From: Pseudopyrenochaeta lycopersici
Lineage: Eukaryota > Ascomycota > Dothideomycetes > Pleosporales > Pseudopyrenochaetaceae
Direction of reading: 5' to 3'
Assembly (NCBI GenBank): GCA_003313425.1
Contig: NHZP01000042.1
Coordinates: 248,001 to 312,000 of the forward strand
Length of the DNA stretch: 64,000 nucleotides
A program made the position numbers and the translations under genes. Numbering within the stretch: position 1 is the first letter of the stretch; each line of letters starts with the position of its first letter. Below the pieces are notes generated by a model. It had not been told where the DNA came from. It worked only from the letters and a program-made list of their open reading frames with translations, and ran no database searches. Below are positions 1-12,194 of the stretch, in pieces.

Positions 1-210
1 ACGTCATGGAACCCGGGCGCATGACGTTAGAGTCAACGATGGGAATCGTAACGACGGTAGTTACTCCCAGAGCGGTTACGGGGAGAATATCGTACTATCG
101 AAACCAGTCTCAATTTCGTTTTGTCGCTGAAGACAATAACATTCTTCTACCTAACTCCACCTAGCTAAGTACTAATAAAGCCCCGGAAATTGAACCTCGC
201 AGAGGTATAA

Positions 211-765
211 CTATGTATTGGTAGAATCAATATTTACATGCTGAAGCTGAAGCTGACGATTCTCTGCTTCCTCGAGAACGCGCGCCACTTCCGCATAGCC
301 GTTCTGCTCCGCCCAGAAACGTGGCGTTCGCCCTTTGCTGTCCAGTTTCAGGGAGTCAGCGCCCATCTTGAACAAGTACCTCACAATGTCTACTTTCCCA
401 AACTCTGCGGCTCGATGGAGTGGTGTCCCAAGGCTAAATGGCTCTCGCTCTATATATGTCGTCGGATCCTTTTCGTATTTGATCTCATTAATCGGTGCAC
501 CGTTCTCTACAATCTGGTGGACCAAATCTAGAGTATCAGGTTTGTCCCTCAGAACAGCATGATGGAGGAGCCGGGTACCTTCATCGCATACATCACGTTG
601 CAGGCCGCCGAGATGACCTGCATTCAGGGACGGTAACGCTGTCAGACGAGGCGTCAAGTGGCATGAAAGCAATAGCTTCACGAATCTTTCTTGTGCAATG
701 TGTAGTAGCGCAATTTTATTGCGCCCTCCGACCGATCTGGGAAGCGAGGTGTGATTTGATCCCAA
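211..765 (-). CDS. ankyrin-repeat protein, C-terminal part
   Basis: The reading frame holds at least two ankyrin-type repeats. One starts near GTRLLHHAVLR; the next is GTPLHRAAEFGKVDIVRYLF followed by MGAD and then GRTPRFWAEQNGYAEVARVL. Ankyrin repeats are protein-binding modules, and no catalytic domain is visible. The first 29 codons overlap, in another frame, the end of the SANT/Myb gene, and they do not look like ankyrin sequence, so the listed start is doubtful. The likely alternatives are a downstream exon joined by splicing to an upstream exon, a separate small gene, or the tail of a broken ankyrin gene. The frame ends just after the last repeat, which is normal for a C-terminus. Ankyrin nature is fairly certain; gene structure is not. 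Confidence 0.5.
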   Translation of the reverse strand: MGSNHTSLPRSVGGRNKIALLHIAQERFVKLLLSCHLTPRLTALPSLNAGHLGGLQRDVCDEGTRLLHHAVLRDKPDTLDLVHQIVENGAPINEIKYEKDPTTYIEREPFSLGTPLHRAAEFGKVDIVRYLFKMGADSLKLDSKGRTPRFWAEQNGYAEVARVLEEAENRQLQLQHVNIDSTNT

Positions 766-2762
766 TTCATACCCATCTTATCCTTATACGAGAGCAAACG
801 CTCTTCGTCCGATTCTAACCACGGTTTATGCTTTCGTTGTCGGCAGCACGTATCATCTCTGCTGCATCCCTGATCATTATCGGTAGCGTGAGGATTAGCG
901 TGAGGTCTGTATTCCTCCCCATCTTCGTCCTCTTCATCACCGTCGTCATCTGAGTAGTCAACATCATGACTGGGAGCACCTCTATGGTGACTGCTCCTCA
1001 TCTGGTCCGCATTGAGCAGCGTCAAGCTTCCATGGGCAGGTGCCTCTAATGTGCCAGCGTCATATCGGTAACCTAGTAGCATCCATGAATCAGGCGATAG
1101 CTGGGTCATGCGGATGATTTTGCTCTCTCCGCCGAGGAGCTTGTGATTCAGGGTTACCGGGTCAAGAGACAAGCTCGAATCACGGTAACGGACAATTGCC
1201 GTCACAATCGACGAACCCTCTGGCACATAACAATGCGTGATATCGGTTATCTGATAAGCCATATCGTCGCTGGATCCATGGTTTGCGTTGGTTCCACCTC
1301 CAACTTCCGTTCTTGGAGATGATGTTCGTGGGGAGCAAGACCAATTCGCGCTATCCATTCCGGACTTGGATGGTTGACAGGGTTGGGCCGACGTTACGTT
1401 TCGCGATGTCCTCGCAGGCAGCTTGCCCCAGCCTGGTTGTCTAAGAGTAGTCCGTGATAGACCGCGCCTCCTCTTCTGGACTAGCTGATCATTGCGTCCA
1501 CGGCGTTGAGAAGCTTTCACCGAAGATTTACCGGGCACTTCATCGACCTGACCGAGTCCATCCTCGTGGCTCTTCCTAGCTCCACCTTCATCGAGGTTGT
1601 TTGAAGACGGGACTGGGCTTCCGGCGCCATGACCTTGGCTGTCATTGTCAGGAGGGCCAGGGTTAGCCTCATTGCTGGCTCTAGAACGAGAATCTGGGCC
1701 GCTGGGGGTCGGCAGAGGCGTCGGCTTGGGTGTGAGCACATGATCGAGTATGAGGCTCTTTGCTTGTCGCTCAGACGGCCTTTGCCGCTTCGCTGAACGA
1801 GGGTCCTCCAGCTCCGGTTCTGACGTAATGTCCGACACCTCTGCCGAAGAGATTATCGTGCCAACAGATGAGAGGCGTGTTCGTTTGCGTGATAAGGGCG
1901 ATCTGCTCGTCACGTCGAAGTCGAAAAGTGGTTCGTCCTCCGCCGGCGATGGCGCTTCTGAGGATGTCAAAATGGTCTCCTTAACCAGTGCTAGAACATG
2001 ACTCACCATGGCAAAGACCCTCCACACCCTCCACAGAGAGGGCACGCATGTTGTCTGCGTCGAAATCGCCACCCTGTCCAGCATGGTCTCGTTCGGTGCT
2101 AGCAGTCGCATAGTAGCCCTTCTCGTGATAGTCGGATGCTCCGCTGCTAGGCTTGACCTGCGTTGTACTGTGGTGCTCTTCCGCTGCGTTGCTCTCTAAA
2201 ATGAAAGGGTTTTCTATCGTGAATTTAGTAAATTAGCATCGCAATCCACTCGTATACTTACCCAGACTGCTTCCGTCAATCAAATCGTCCAGAGTTGAGT
2301 CCGTCTTTGCCACGCTCGTAACGTGGTCTGTCCCTCCTCCGTCAAGCGATTTCCAGCTAGACTGGTAATGCTCTGGCTTCTCCGATTCGGTGGCGGCACC
2401 GAGACCGTCGACTACGTCTAGGCCCCTGTGTTAGTTCGGTTCTATTGGCTTGCAACGGTCAGCGGGCGGGTAATACCATGGTCTCGAGAACTAGAAGCGT
2501 CTACAGCTCCGAGCAGAGCAGGTACTCTCGGGTCTAGAGAGCACGATCCATTTGAATCTGGCATTGGGAAATCGTCGATATGGAACCAGTCCCCATCATC
2601 TTTGGAGGAGTCGACTCTTGAACGGCTGTGCTCTGCCGTCTTGGTTGTAGACGTTGATTTGGCCTTGGATTTTGGCCTAGGTTTGGGCGCTCGAGGAACG
2701 TATGGACAAAATTTCATAGAAAACGAATGGTCTAATAAAGAGGTGCTGCAAGAGGAGGCCAT
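678..2762 (-). CDS. SANT/Myb-like DNA-binding protein, three or more exons
   Basis: The C-terminus carries a SANT/Myb-like module: KPWLESDEERLLSYKDKMG, then NWDQITPRFPDRSEGAIKLR, with the spaced tryptophans and the GAIKLRY end common in fungal single-Myb proteins. Before it lie an acidic stretch (DDDGDEEDEDGEE) and a long low-complexity Ser/Pro/Arg region, as in nuclear regulators. Proposed exons are about 2480-2762, 2271-2427 and 678-2199. The middle exon is an open frame bounded by a GTAAGT donor at 2270 and a CACAG acceptor near 2428. The next intron (2200-2270) has an internal branch-like CTAAT and ends in TTTTAG. A further GTGAGT...CAG pair near 1957-2005 could be another intron. Target genes are unknown. 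The last exon overlaps the ankyrin frame by 88 bases. Confidence 0.6.
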
Positions 2763-4322
2763 TTTGGTGTGGCGATCTGGTGACTACTCTGGCCACGAGG
2801 AGTTGGAAAGAAGTAGCTCCTTCTCCGGACTGAGCATCGCTTTATATGTCGCGGTCGATACTGCCGCCCAGGAATGAAGAGACAGCATAAATGCCGCATT
2901 CATCGCGGAAATGGTTGTAACGGGCGCAGCGAGCAGTGCAAGGACGCTCTCTGTAGGGAAGGCGGGCGGGCTCGAAACCCGTCAGCATCAGCGTCTCCGA
3001 AAGGACCCCCGTATCGCTCTATCAAGCGGCGTGGATGGCCTCACCGCGTCAATAATTAGCTTAGCTCATCCGGCGATTGGCTAGCAAGGGGTCGCTACGA
3101 CCTGGTCGTGCGCGGCTTTCAGCTGTCCAATGATTCATATCACCTTGAATGAAACCATCGATCGCCAGCTTCGTCTTCGATCATCAACCACCCTCTTACG
3201 TAGAACGAGTCCGTGCCAGGTAACGCATGAATGCGCGATTTTCGTCAACGGCGCCCTGTGTCGTCCGGTGATTTGGCTTCAGGGCTTCGTTCGCTTCCTG
3301 TGGCACACCCGCAGCCATCTTGGAGCTATCAGCTGCCAGCGTCCAGGTATCAGCCCCCTGCTGGTTGCATTGCAATGTTACAGCAACGCCGTATGCCTCG
3401 TTCGAGGCGGACCATCCTACTGGAGCCATAGCGCTGACGCAGGCACCAGGATGGCCCAAATTAACGTGTCATGCGGGTGAATGACCACACCACTGCCGGG
3501 AGGATGGGGACCAGCATATTCGACCGGTGGGGTGGGGCGCAATATAGTCATATCAGAGCTGAGACAACGGCGTGAGAGCTACGCATTCGTTCGCTCAAAA
3601 CGAGAAAAGAAAAGGACGCAGGAAATGCTATCGGCAAGTCCGGAGCAAGGAGAGGGGGGATGGGTTTTCATAGGACCGCATGCTGGTATAGCTCATACGA
3701 TGCGTAGAGAGCGTCGCCCTTCAATCGCAGCTTACTGGCGTGAAGTGAGCGAGCATCTTGCGAGGGAAGAGGGAAAGCTTGCAGCGAAGAAAGACGAGAA
3801 GCGAGAGAGTGCGAGAGCTCGAGCTTGAGCATAGAAAGTAGGAGGGCCGCCAAATACCTGTGAATGCGAGCTGAGCCTTAGTTTCAGCAGCTGCAATCGT
3901 GGGGGCACGAAAAGCTGGACGGCACTGCCCGAATAGGGGGGAAATGACATGGACGAGGGGAGGCAGTGTGATGGGCGGCCGGCGGGTTTCGAAAAATGCC
4001 TCACAAAGGATTAGCTGAGGCCCAATAAGAGTAGTTGGTATGGGCAAGGGAAGAGGGGGGCCCGGTACGGATGAAGGGATAGGAATAGAGAGAAAAGGTT
4101 GAGGAGAAGGAGCGAAAATGACGGCGGAGGAAGGGCGTTTTATGGGTGAACGTCGAGGCCGATTACCTGTTCGGGCGTAGGGCGAATCCATAAGCGATCG
4201 CCCGGATTGCCCGAACGGGGGGCGTCCATTTCCTGACGCAGGCTTGCCGTCTGCTTGTTTACTAAGTAAAATAGGAAGAAACTAAATAAAAGCTACTATA
4301 TATAACGTGTTTCTGTTGGATA
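2763..4322. other. intergenic, no supported gene
   Basis: Open frames here (for example around 3481-3828 on plus) are rich in Arg, Lys and Glu and reflect a purine-rich strand rather than a recognisable domain. I see no intron pattern, repeat array or transposon terminus before the TA at 4321-4322. The first part must hold the promoter of the SANT/Myb gene. Confidence 0.5.
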
Positions 4323-5672
4323 CAGTGCCCTTCCAAAAGTTCTCGCCGCGCACGCACGAGCCACCCTCACCAGCACATGGGCGCAAAACTTCAACACCAT
4401 GAATCTCAGCCAATATATAATATAATTTAATTTTTTTTGAAGCAGTAGTTGCGCACGGGTTCAATATTTCGTTTGCCACCCTCGCGCTTTCTTGCATGCA
4501 GCAATTCGTCGTGGCATGCTCATGATGAGGCGCCGAATCAGGCTGGCTGGTATGCGACGCTAGCAACTTTTCAATGCAGCGTAAAAGCCATCCCACTCCT
4601 CTATAGCTTGACTATAATTGTTGTACTGAGGATAGGATCTATACATAAGCTTTTTGAGATACCACCAGAGGTGCTCAATTGGGTTGAGATCAGGTGAGTA
4701 GGGTGGCCAGTCAACAGTACTGATGTGGTGCTCAGCCAAAAATCTCCTTGTGGCTGCAGCTGTATGTACGCGCGCGTTGTCCTGCATGAAAAGCTGTGAA
4801 CGACGCCATGATCGTAAGAGGCCTTTCTTCAAAGCCTTCATGTAACTTTTGGCGGAGTATCCATAGTTTGGAGCATCAGGATCGCGCTCCATTATGACCA
4901 GAGGGCTCCTCTGTGCACGCCCACGTTCATCCAGCCATATTGAACCCCACACCATCTGTGCCACCTTCTTACCACAGGTATAGGTTTGAAGCATTATTGT
5001 CTTCCATTTCTCTTGTGAATTGCGAAATACCCACTCTTGTGTTTGCCCTAAGCCCTTCTGAAAGGAGCACTCATCTGAGAAGCGCATAGTGCGTCGATGC
5101 CACGGGAAATAATAGTACTCTCTACAGAACTTGAGCCGCCGCAACGCACGCGATTTGTTGAGCTTTGGACGCTTTTTACAAGTAGATTTAGTGAGGCCTT
5201 GTCCTTTGAGATACCGCCGCAATGTGGAATAGCTAGGTGGCTTCAAAGTGGTGCCATCTGGATTCATGACTACTGCCTCTTCAGCTAGCTCTTTGTACGT
5301 AATTTTTGGCTGTGTGCGTGCTTTGCGATAGATGATCTTCTTCTGATGAAGCGATAGTATAGGTGGTCTACCGCTGCGAGGTTTATCTGTTGTTTTGCCA
5401 GTTTGTTGATATCTTTTCCTGATGTCGCGTATACCGCGTTCACTGCGGCCAAACGCGTCAGCAACTTCAGCGACTGTAGCACCACCATGCAGCATGCTAA
5501 TAATTTAATTCCGCTGCTGGACTGTTAAATTAGGACGTCTGCGCGTATTTTAGTCTATTTCTTGAAGAATTTGGCGTTGTGGTGGCATAATTATAATACT
5601 GCAAAGTTAAGGTGGTGTTGTTGTGATGGAGCGCGTCGCACTAGCGCGGCGAGAACTTTTGGAAGGGCACTG
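4323..5672 (-). mobile_element. Tc1/mariner-like DNA transposon, 1350 bp, complete ends
   Basis: The element is bounded by 29-bp perfect terminal inverted repeats (4323-4351 and 5644-5672, starting CAGTGCCCTTCCAAAAG). TA dinucleotides at 4321-4322 and 5673-5674 are the target duplication expected of Tc1/mariner elements. It encodes one transposase on the minus strand that is broken by stop codons. Its right end directly abuts LINE sequence, but the left flank is not LINE, so it is not a simple insertion into that LINE. Confidence 0.9.
4461..5588 (-). pseudogene. Tc1-like transposase with three nonsense codons
   Basis: The frame starts at the ATG at 5586-5588 (MPPQRQ...) and runs to TGA at 4461-4463, about 375 codons. 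An N-terminal helix-turn-helix is visible (VAEVADAFGRSERGIRDIRKRY), then a second DNA-binding part, then DDE residues: first D in MRFSDECSF, second D in LFMQDNARVH and E in SPDLNPIEHLWWYLKK, the usual Tc1 pattern. In-frame stops lie at 5550-5552, 5505-5507 and 4560-4562. The first two are TAA where CAA (Gln) would fit, and the third is TAG where TGG fits, all explained by C-to-T at CpA on one strand or the other. There are no frameshifts, so only point mutation disabled it. Confidence 0.88.
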
Positions 5673-7675
5673 TACCCACGCTTCAGTTTTCGCCCCCGGC
5701 AAGTTCCAGTTGACCCACTTCACAAGATCACTGACGCGGATTAATACCAGCAGAGGAATCCAGACCAAATGGGGCGAGGTGAAGCCTAAGGCAACATGCA
5801 AGTACTTGGGACACTAACGTTGGATACCAAACTCCGATGGAAGGAACATATAGAAGAGATCAGACAAAGGGCGACAAAGACAGTGAACGCACTAAGCTGC
5901 CTCGGGGGGTCTACCTGGGGTGTGGGACTGATCGACATGCGTAGGATATACGAAGGCACTGCTCTCCCTCAGATGATGTATGCGTGCTCAGTCTGGTTCA
6001 ACCCGAGCACGAGAGGAAAGACATACACGAAAAAGACACTCGAAATCCTACAGAGTATTCAAGCGAGAGCAGCAAGAGTCATCTGCGGGGCATACAGAGC
6101 CACATCGAGCGCCGCGCTAAACATCGAAGCACACCTCCTGCCAATGGAGCAACAGATATGGAAACACAACGCAGACGTTATCACACGGCTTCTCTCGAAC
6201 AAGGACATGGCGGACATGGCGGGCCTCAAGACAGGCACAACCAGAAAACGCAGGGGACACCCCAACTCCTGGCAAAAGATCTACGATGACATGAAGAGCC
6301 GACGAAGCCAAGGCTTCGACATCCAGGAGCCGATCCCACCCTTCATGACCCCGCCATGGAGACAAGGCCCAGCGACACACATAGACAACAACGCCGAGAA
6401 AGCACGAAAGCGACACGACAGGACGAACGACACGGGCCGGTGCCTCAGCATCTACACGGACGGTAGCGGCATAGACGACGAGACAGGCGCCGCAGCGGTA
6501 TGCCCACTCACTCAACAGACCCGCGCTGCGCACATGGGACCAAATACCATCTCAACAGTATATGCGGCCGAGCTGCAAGGGATAAGCCTAGCGCTGCAGA
6601 TAGCACAAGAGTACGTCGATCAAGGCGGCGGGCGCCGAGACATCGCCATCTACACAGACAACCAGGCCGCTATTTGGTCCATAGCTAAAGCGGAAGGAAG
6701 GTCCGGAGCCTACATCCTTGAGGAGATCGCGAGACAAGTCCAGGAGCTCCAGGACAGGGGACGGCCAGTGACAGTCCGGTGGATACCGGCCCACGTCGGA
6801 ATCCCGGGAAACGAAGCCGCAGACAAGGCCGCTAAGGAGGCCACAGGGTGGAGAGAAAACGGCCGCAGACGTCCACCAGCAGAAGCACCTCCGAAGTTAT
6901 GGCCACTCAAGTCCACACTTAGGAAGTGGTGCAAGACACAGACGGAGCGAGCGTGGACAGCCAAGTGGAGAGTAGAGACCAAGGGCAGAGCGATCTATAG
7001 ACACACACCACGGCCTACCAAGAAGGTGCTCCAGCTCCATGAAGAGCTCAGCAAGCGAGAGAGCGCCCTGCTGGTGCAGCTGCGGACAGAGAAAATCGGG
7101 CTCAATGACTTCCTCTTCAGCCGGAGAGTGCCAGGGGTTACCAGCCCGCGATGCCAGTGTGGAGAGGCGCGGCAGACCGTCGCTCACATCCTCCTCCGCT
7201 GCAGGACGCACAAGGACCTCCGGAACCAGGTATTCGGCAACCTCTCTGGACGACACAACCTCCGAGCCATCCTGAGCAAGCCACAGTTAGCCACCAAAGC
7301 CATCGAATTTGTAGAGAAGACGCAGATCCTTGGGCAAGTGGGGATCAGAGACGCGTAGACGACAGCCGAGTGCTGGGGGGAGACTGAAGGTATCGCGGTC
7401 GCAAAACACGAGGCAAGTGCCTCTACGAACCTAGAAGCACAGCATCCAGTTAGTAGAACCAGTATCTAGATGGCCGGCCAAAGCATATGTAGATAATGGT
7501 TGAGGGTAAACGGCAGGCCTCTAGGGACAGCTGGCTCCTGTTTACAGGAGTGACGTGGGGCGGCGCGGAACAATGTTCTCGCGACGTGTCGGCTGTCCGC
7601 TAAGGCAGCTGCACCGGGCATAGCTGCGGAAATCGCGGCTGAAACCGAGTAGGATAAAATGAATGAATGAATGAT
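5673..7675 (+). mobile_element. 5'-truncated non-LTR retrotransposon (LINE), 3' end
   Basis: Sequence starts abruptly at the right edge of the Tc1-like element and contains the last third of a LINE second ORF, a roughly 300-bp 3' untranslated region, and a short tail of GAAT/ATGA repeats at about 7655-7675. A simple-repeat tail and 5' truncation are normal for target-primed reverse transcription. The domain order (RT tail, RNase H, Cys/His motif) fits Tad/I-clade elements of filamentous fungi. No target-site duplication could be found because the 5' junction is occupied by the Tc1-like element. Confidence 0.75.
5675..7358 (+). pseudogene. LINE ORF2 fragment: RT C-terminus, RNase H, Cys/His motif
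   Basis: The first about 40 codons (FAPGKFQLTHFTR... to CKYLG) are in one frame and the remainder (TLTLDTKLRWKEHIE onward) in another, so a frameshift lies near 5800-5815. The second part holds the RT thumb-like region (ALPQMMYACSVWFNPS), then an RNase H domain with the catalytic order D in SIYTDGSG, E in VYAAELQGI, D in AIYTDNQAA, and HVGIPGNEAADKAAKEA near the end. After that comes a CxC...H...C motif (CQCGEARQTVAHILLRC). The fingers and palm of RT, the endonuclease and ORF1 are missing. Many codons remain open after the frameshift, so this copy is less damaged by RIP than neighbouring elements. Confidence 0.85.
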
Positions 7676-7827
7676 CTCAGGCCGGTCGACGAAATGCATG
7701 TTTCTGTCCTTCGTAGATGAGCGGCATGTGTACTTCGAAAATGCCCAGCAAGCAATATGCTTGACCCTCTCTTCAACTGTGGTCTTTTGGTTACTTGCCT
7801 TATGACATTTGTTTATCGAGGCTAATA

Positions 7828-9157
7828 CAGTCACGCGTCAAAAGTTTTGGTTGCTAAGCGAGCTCGCATGAAACGCGTCTCACAAACCCTTTTACTTTAA
7901 CCACCATCCACAATGCCACCACGTCGTCAGTTTGGCGTAGAAATCTCAGGAAATGCCCGTAGAGGGCCTAATTTAATGCCCTTACAGCGACAAGCAATCA
8001 TCTCCAACGCTGAGGCTGGTGTCTCAGTTGCAGAGCTAGTTACTGGGTTCAAGCGCTCACCTAACTGCATCCGCACTATCATTAGACTTAGCCAAAAACG
8101 CGCAACACACGATGAGGCACCTCGTGCTAGCCGTCCTCCAATCCTATCGCCTCATCAGAAAAGGGTCATCTATCGCAAAGTACGCGCGCAGCCAAAGATT
8201 GAGTACTCAGACCTAGCTCAAGCAGGCGTGGTTGTCAACTCAGATGGCACCTCCTCAAAGCCACCTAGTCGCAGCACACTGTACCGGATACTCAAGAGCC
8301 GAGGCCTAACCAATTATTGCTGTAAGAAGCGCTCAAAGCTGTCTATAGATCATGCTAAGCAGCGGCGTGTGTTCTGTCAGAGGTACTCAAATTTTGCGTG
8401 GCATCGCCGCACTCTCAATTCAGAAAGGCTCAGGCTACAACCAAGAGTGGTGCTTTTGATTTCCATGGGAAAAATGGAAAAGATAGATGATTAATCCTAT
8501 TAGGACGAGCAAGGTGCCTGCGCAGATAGTGTGGGGCGCCATATGGCTTAATGAACGAGGGTAGCTAAGGAGGAGTAGGCTTGTCATAATGGAGCGCGAT
8601 TTGAATGCTCCGTAAGGTAGCTACTCTAGTCAAAGTTACGTCACTGCCTTGACAAAGGGTCTCTTACCTTGCTATCAGCGTTCGCAGCTCTTTATGTAGG
8701 ATAACGCGCGCATCTATACATTAAGAAAGGTAAGGGGCTAGCTAGCTGAGCAAGGCATCAACACCATCATCTGGCCACCTTACTCACCAGATCTCAACCC
8801 AATTGAGTACCTCTAGTGGTACCTCAAGAAGCGCATGAATAGATTCTACCTACAATACAATAGCTATAGTATAGCTGAAGAGTAGTGGGATGGCTTCTAT
8901 AAGGCCTTGAAAAGATGCTGGAGGAGTATACCTAGTAGGCTCATCAAGTTACCGATTCTGAGTATGCCACGCAGAATTCACGCCTGCAAAAAAGCGCATG
9001 GCTGGCAAGCAAAGTATTGACAACCTACCTATCTACTCTACTCGAAAATCGAGCTATTTATCGCGTTTGAGGCTATTTTCCTATGTGGTTGTGATACAGG
9101 TGCGTTGTTGGTGATGGCCGGGGCGAGCTTGGCAACCAAACTTTTGACCTAGTACTG
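7828..9157 (+). mobile_element. second Tc1-like element, 1330 bp, degraded
   Basis: Imperfect terminal inverted repeats of about 30 bp (both beginning CAGT, sharing GTCAAAAG and TTTGGTTGC) end at 7828 and 9157, flanked by TA at 7826-7827 and 9158-9159. It is related to, but not the same family as, the element at 4323-5672: the transposases align over their whole length and the termini share only short motifs. This copy is heavily RIP-mutated in its 3' half. Confidence 0.85.
7913..9020 (+). pseudogene. Tc1-like transposase, degraded
   Basis: The first about 170 codons are open (MPPRRQFGVEISGNARRG...), covering the paired-type helix-turn-helix and the linker ending in FAWHRRTL. After that the frame is lost near the first catalytic D, and the rest is readable only with many stops: a DNAR motif for the second D, then PPYSPDLNPIEYL with the E region, then the conserved C-terminus ending in KY and TGA at 9018-9020. 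Most stops replace Gln or Trp codons. The protein cannot be made. Confidence 0.82.
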
Positions 9158-9159
9158 TA

Positions 9160-12100
9160 TAAGATATATGAGTTCTCTCAAATGCCTTAATTAAGATGCT
9201 AGTAACATCGCTGATGCATACTTCTAGGGTCCTCTTGTCGTCGAGGAAATTTTTGTCGTTGGAGAAGAGCTTGAGTAATGATGGTGCAAGCAGCTCCTGA
9301 AGTGTCTAGCCTTGGGTAAACCACTTGCTGTGTCTGAAAGGTGAATTGTCTAGAGGACTTGAAGACATTAAGAATATAACATCGCTGGATGACGCATCTG
9401 AGAGATAGACAAAGCATTTAGCTGCATTCTGATACCAGCGAAACATGGAATTAACTAATTCAGAGAGCCCAGCGCTGCTCATTTTATCGACGCAGCAGCC
9501 GTCAACCTAGAAGAACTCCAGACCGTCTTTCTTTGCTTGATCTCCGCAAAACTAGATCTTTCTGTAGCCAGCCTTGCTTCTTCCAGTTCTAGTCGTCATT
9601 TCTTAGAAAGTGAGTTGCTAGTTATCGACTTCCCATGTGTACGAAAGAATGGCGTAAGGAGGAATGTCGTTAGGTCCGAACCTGGTCAGGCTGAAGTTGC
9701 TGTCATGATTGATCTTCAGAAGATGCCTGGTGTTGGCACAAGGTTGCAACACCCGCTAAGATTAAAGCCCGCGGAAAGAGCTGAAGCTAGATCAATGCAG
9801 CCGTAAGACGGTGCGTCAGCAGGCTGGGGTTGTGCATGCATTTCCGACGTTTTGGTAACCAATAGGCTTCTTCCGGACCCAAATTCCGGTCAGGACCAGG
9901 TGCGCAACTGGGTCTCGGGGCATTGTGGCTTACGCTAACCTGCGAGCTGGCAAGCCGCGAATGGAGAGGAACTCTGTCCTGCTAACAAATCGGCTTAGTT
10001 GCACTGACGACTCAAGTCCCTATCTTCAATTTCGACATAATCGTGATTCATGAACACATATCCCTCAATTGCGCTTTGCTTGATATAATGTTTGGACATT
10101 AGTACACACGCTAATTTGCCAGATAAAATCCTTTATAGAGCATAGTTAGCTCTGCCTTAGAAGCTATTATTTGCGTAGCTATTCGGCGATTTTTAAAGAA
10201 AGGCTTGACATGACGCAAAAGCAAGGATATGCTTGATTGGGATGCAGGCGGAAGCCGTCACAGAAAAGCCTATCGATGGGCAAAACCTCGCACGTTCTGG
10301 GTGCCGTCTCAGCACGCTAATGCATCGAAATGCCCGCTCAGCCTCAAAGGGATCTTATGTGCAGGCGTTGGACATGTCTGTGCATTTTTCCATCAAGATG
10401 GACAGACGACAGCAGAACATTTACTTTTGCTAGAGAAAGCGCTATGTCACAGTGGCTTCCGAGTTGCCCGCTCCTTGACACCATCTCGCTCCGCTACAGC
10501 CACTGTAGGCCTTAACTCTGCGCTAAAGTTGCCGTTGCAAAGAAACCCTAAAACCTGGGCAGATGACTGCTTCTTGAGTCGAACATGGAAGGAGGAAGGG
10601 GTTCGTTAGTCCACACTGTATAACTGCTTAAGAAAATAAAGTGCTGCAGTAGCTGCTATAACTACTAAAGCATCTTTTAGAACCAAAAATATGTAATGTG
10701 TTCTATAACCAGGTTTTGTATATTCATTTGCATTGTTGAAGCTGTTGAAGCTGTTACGAACTAGGCGCTTGTAATTGCAGAGGAATCGACGATGGATTGA
10801 TAGCTGTCTAGCTCAAACCTGACTCAGCCAAAACTGATCATCAGGGCGCTAGCGGGGCTGGAGGAAGTGGTTCCCCCGCTAGATGTTGCCCTGCATCTGG
10901 GCACTTCCTGATGGCACGAGGCCCAATTACCATGCACCATCATCTCTTATGACGCGGAAAATACCGTAAAGTTGTTGGTGATGCTTTCTATCCAGCGCCA
11001 GCTGATGTGCCCTCGAAGCGCAATAAGCCTGTTTCGTCCTATCGCTGTCATTCTCACAACCGAGCCGAACCGATTCGGTGTCTTCCGACCACAGTGGCGC
11101 ACATAAGCTAATCGCGTTCCCCTTACGGGCGTCCATGCAAAAGTTTCACTTTGGTGTGGTGCCGGCTTCAGATCCCTTGACGACGCTATTGGCCGCCAAA
11201 ATTGGGGGATAGCAAAGCAACAAGGAATGTTTTGCACTGCATGTGAAAATAGATAGTGAAAATGTGCGATAGATGGACTAGACAGAAGGTATTGTGTTTT
11301 GCGATAAGTTTTATTATTATTGTGTGCGTGTCGTTTGATGTTTTACAATAACAATATAGAAAGAGATCCTTTCATGGGTCTCTGAGCAATAGTCATGTGA
11401 TGCATAATGGGTTAGTCGATAACTATCACCAGCCCAACTAATTGCCAATCAATTATTTTAGTTGGAGGGAGATTTAGATCGGGGCGACGTCTAGTCTGAG
11501 TGCAGATGACCCGCCATAACGGTCACCCACACAGCCTCAACATACCAAGCACTGGCCTCCAAAGGCGTCAGTGACATGTCACTATCCCTGATTCATTTCA
11601 CTGCAGGGTTCATTATTACTTCACCGTCGATCATAGCACCCATGCAATCATGAAATTTCCAGGGGAAACATCCGAAACCTCCCCTCTCGTTCGTGCAGAA
11701 AGCACAATGGCTGCATTACTTTTTGGCTGTGCTGCCTATCCACGTAATGCCTTGTCCTTTCCGCTTCTTTCATGCTTTACCATGACTCTTTCCTGTGACA
11801 GAATTCACAGGTCATAAGCGCCAATTGGACGGCAGCAAGAACTGTACGGGTGTATTCGTTTCCTTTCACATAGCGTGTTCCGCGTTCTCAAGCCCCTCAG
11901 CTATTGCCCCTATCATTACTCGGGCCTTCTTTCAGTGACTGTTGAGTTTAGGGACCCTTGGGAGATAGCATGTAATACAGCCACTAGTACCAGTATCTGT
12001 AGTTGAGAGAATTACGATTTCTGGTGGCTTAGAGCTAATATGTTGGTGTGAAGATACCCCAATGCATGGTAAAGAATCTGAATCGTGAGTTGAAGGCATA

Positions 12101-12194
12101 TGAAGATATAAGTTCATTATTTATCCCTCAAGTCTACTCTCCATTATTATCGCCGTTCTTTCAAGATCTATCATTCATTTACACTGCATTCATA
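9160..12194. other. 3-kb gap without a recognised gene
   Basis: Several open frames of 60-130 codons exist (the longest at 10229-10609 on plus) but none has a recognisable domain, splice pattern or repeat relationship. A short direct repeat (TTGAAGCTG twice) lies near 10737. The last part contains the promoter of the membrane-protein gene. I cannot exclude diverged remnants. Confidence 0.45.

Noticed and set aside
3481..3828. 115-codon plus-strand frame rich in Arg, Glu and Lys
   Set aside because: Composition follows a purine-rich strand; no domain, splice signal or repeat relationship, and the opposite strand is equally open.
10229..10609. 126-codon plus-strand frame as a possible gene
   Set aside because: No recognisable domain or intron structure; frames overlap on the same strand. 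Listed only as part of an unannotated gap.
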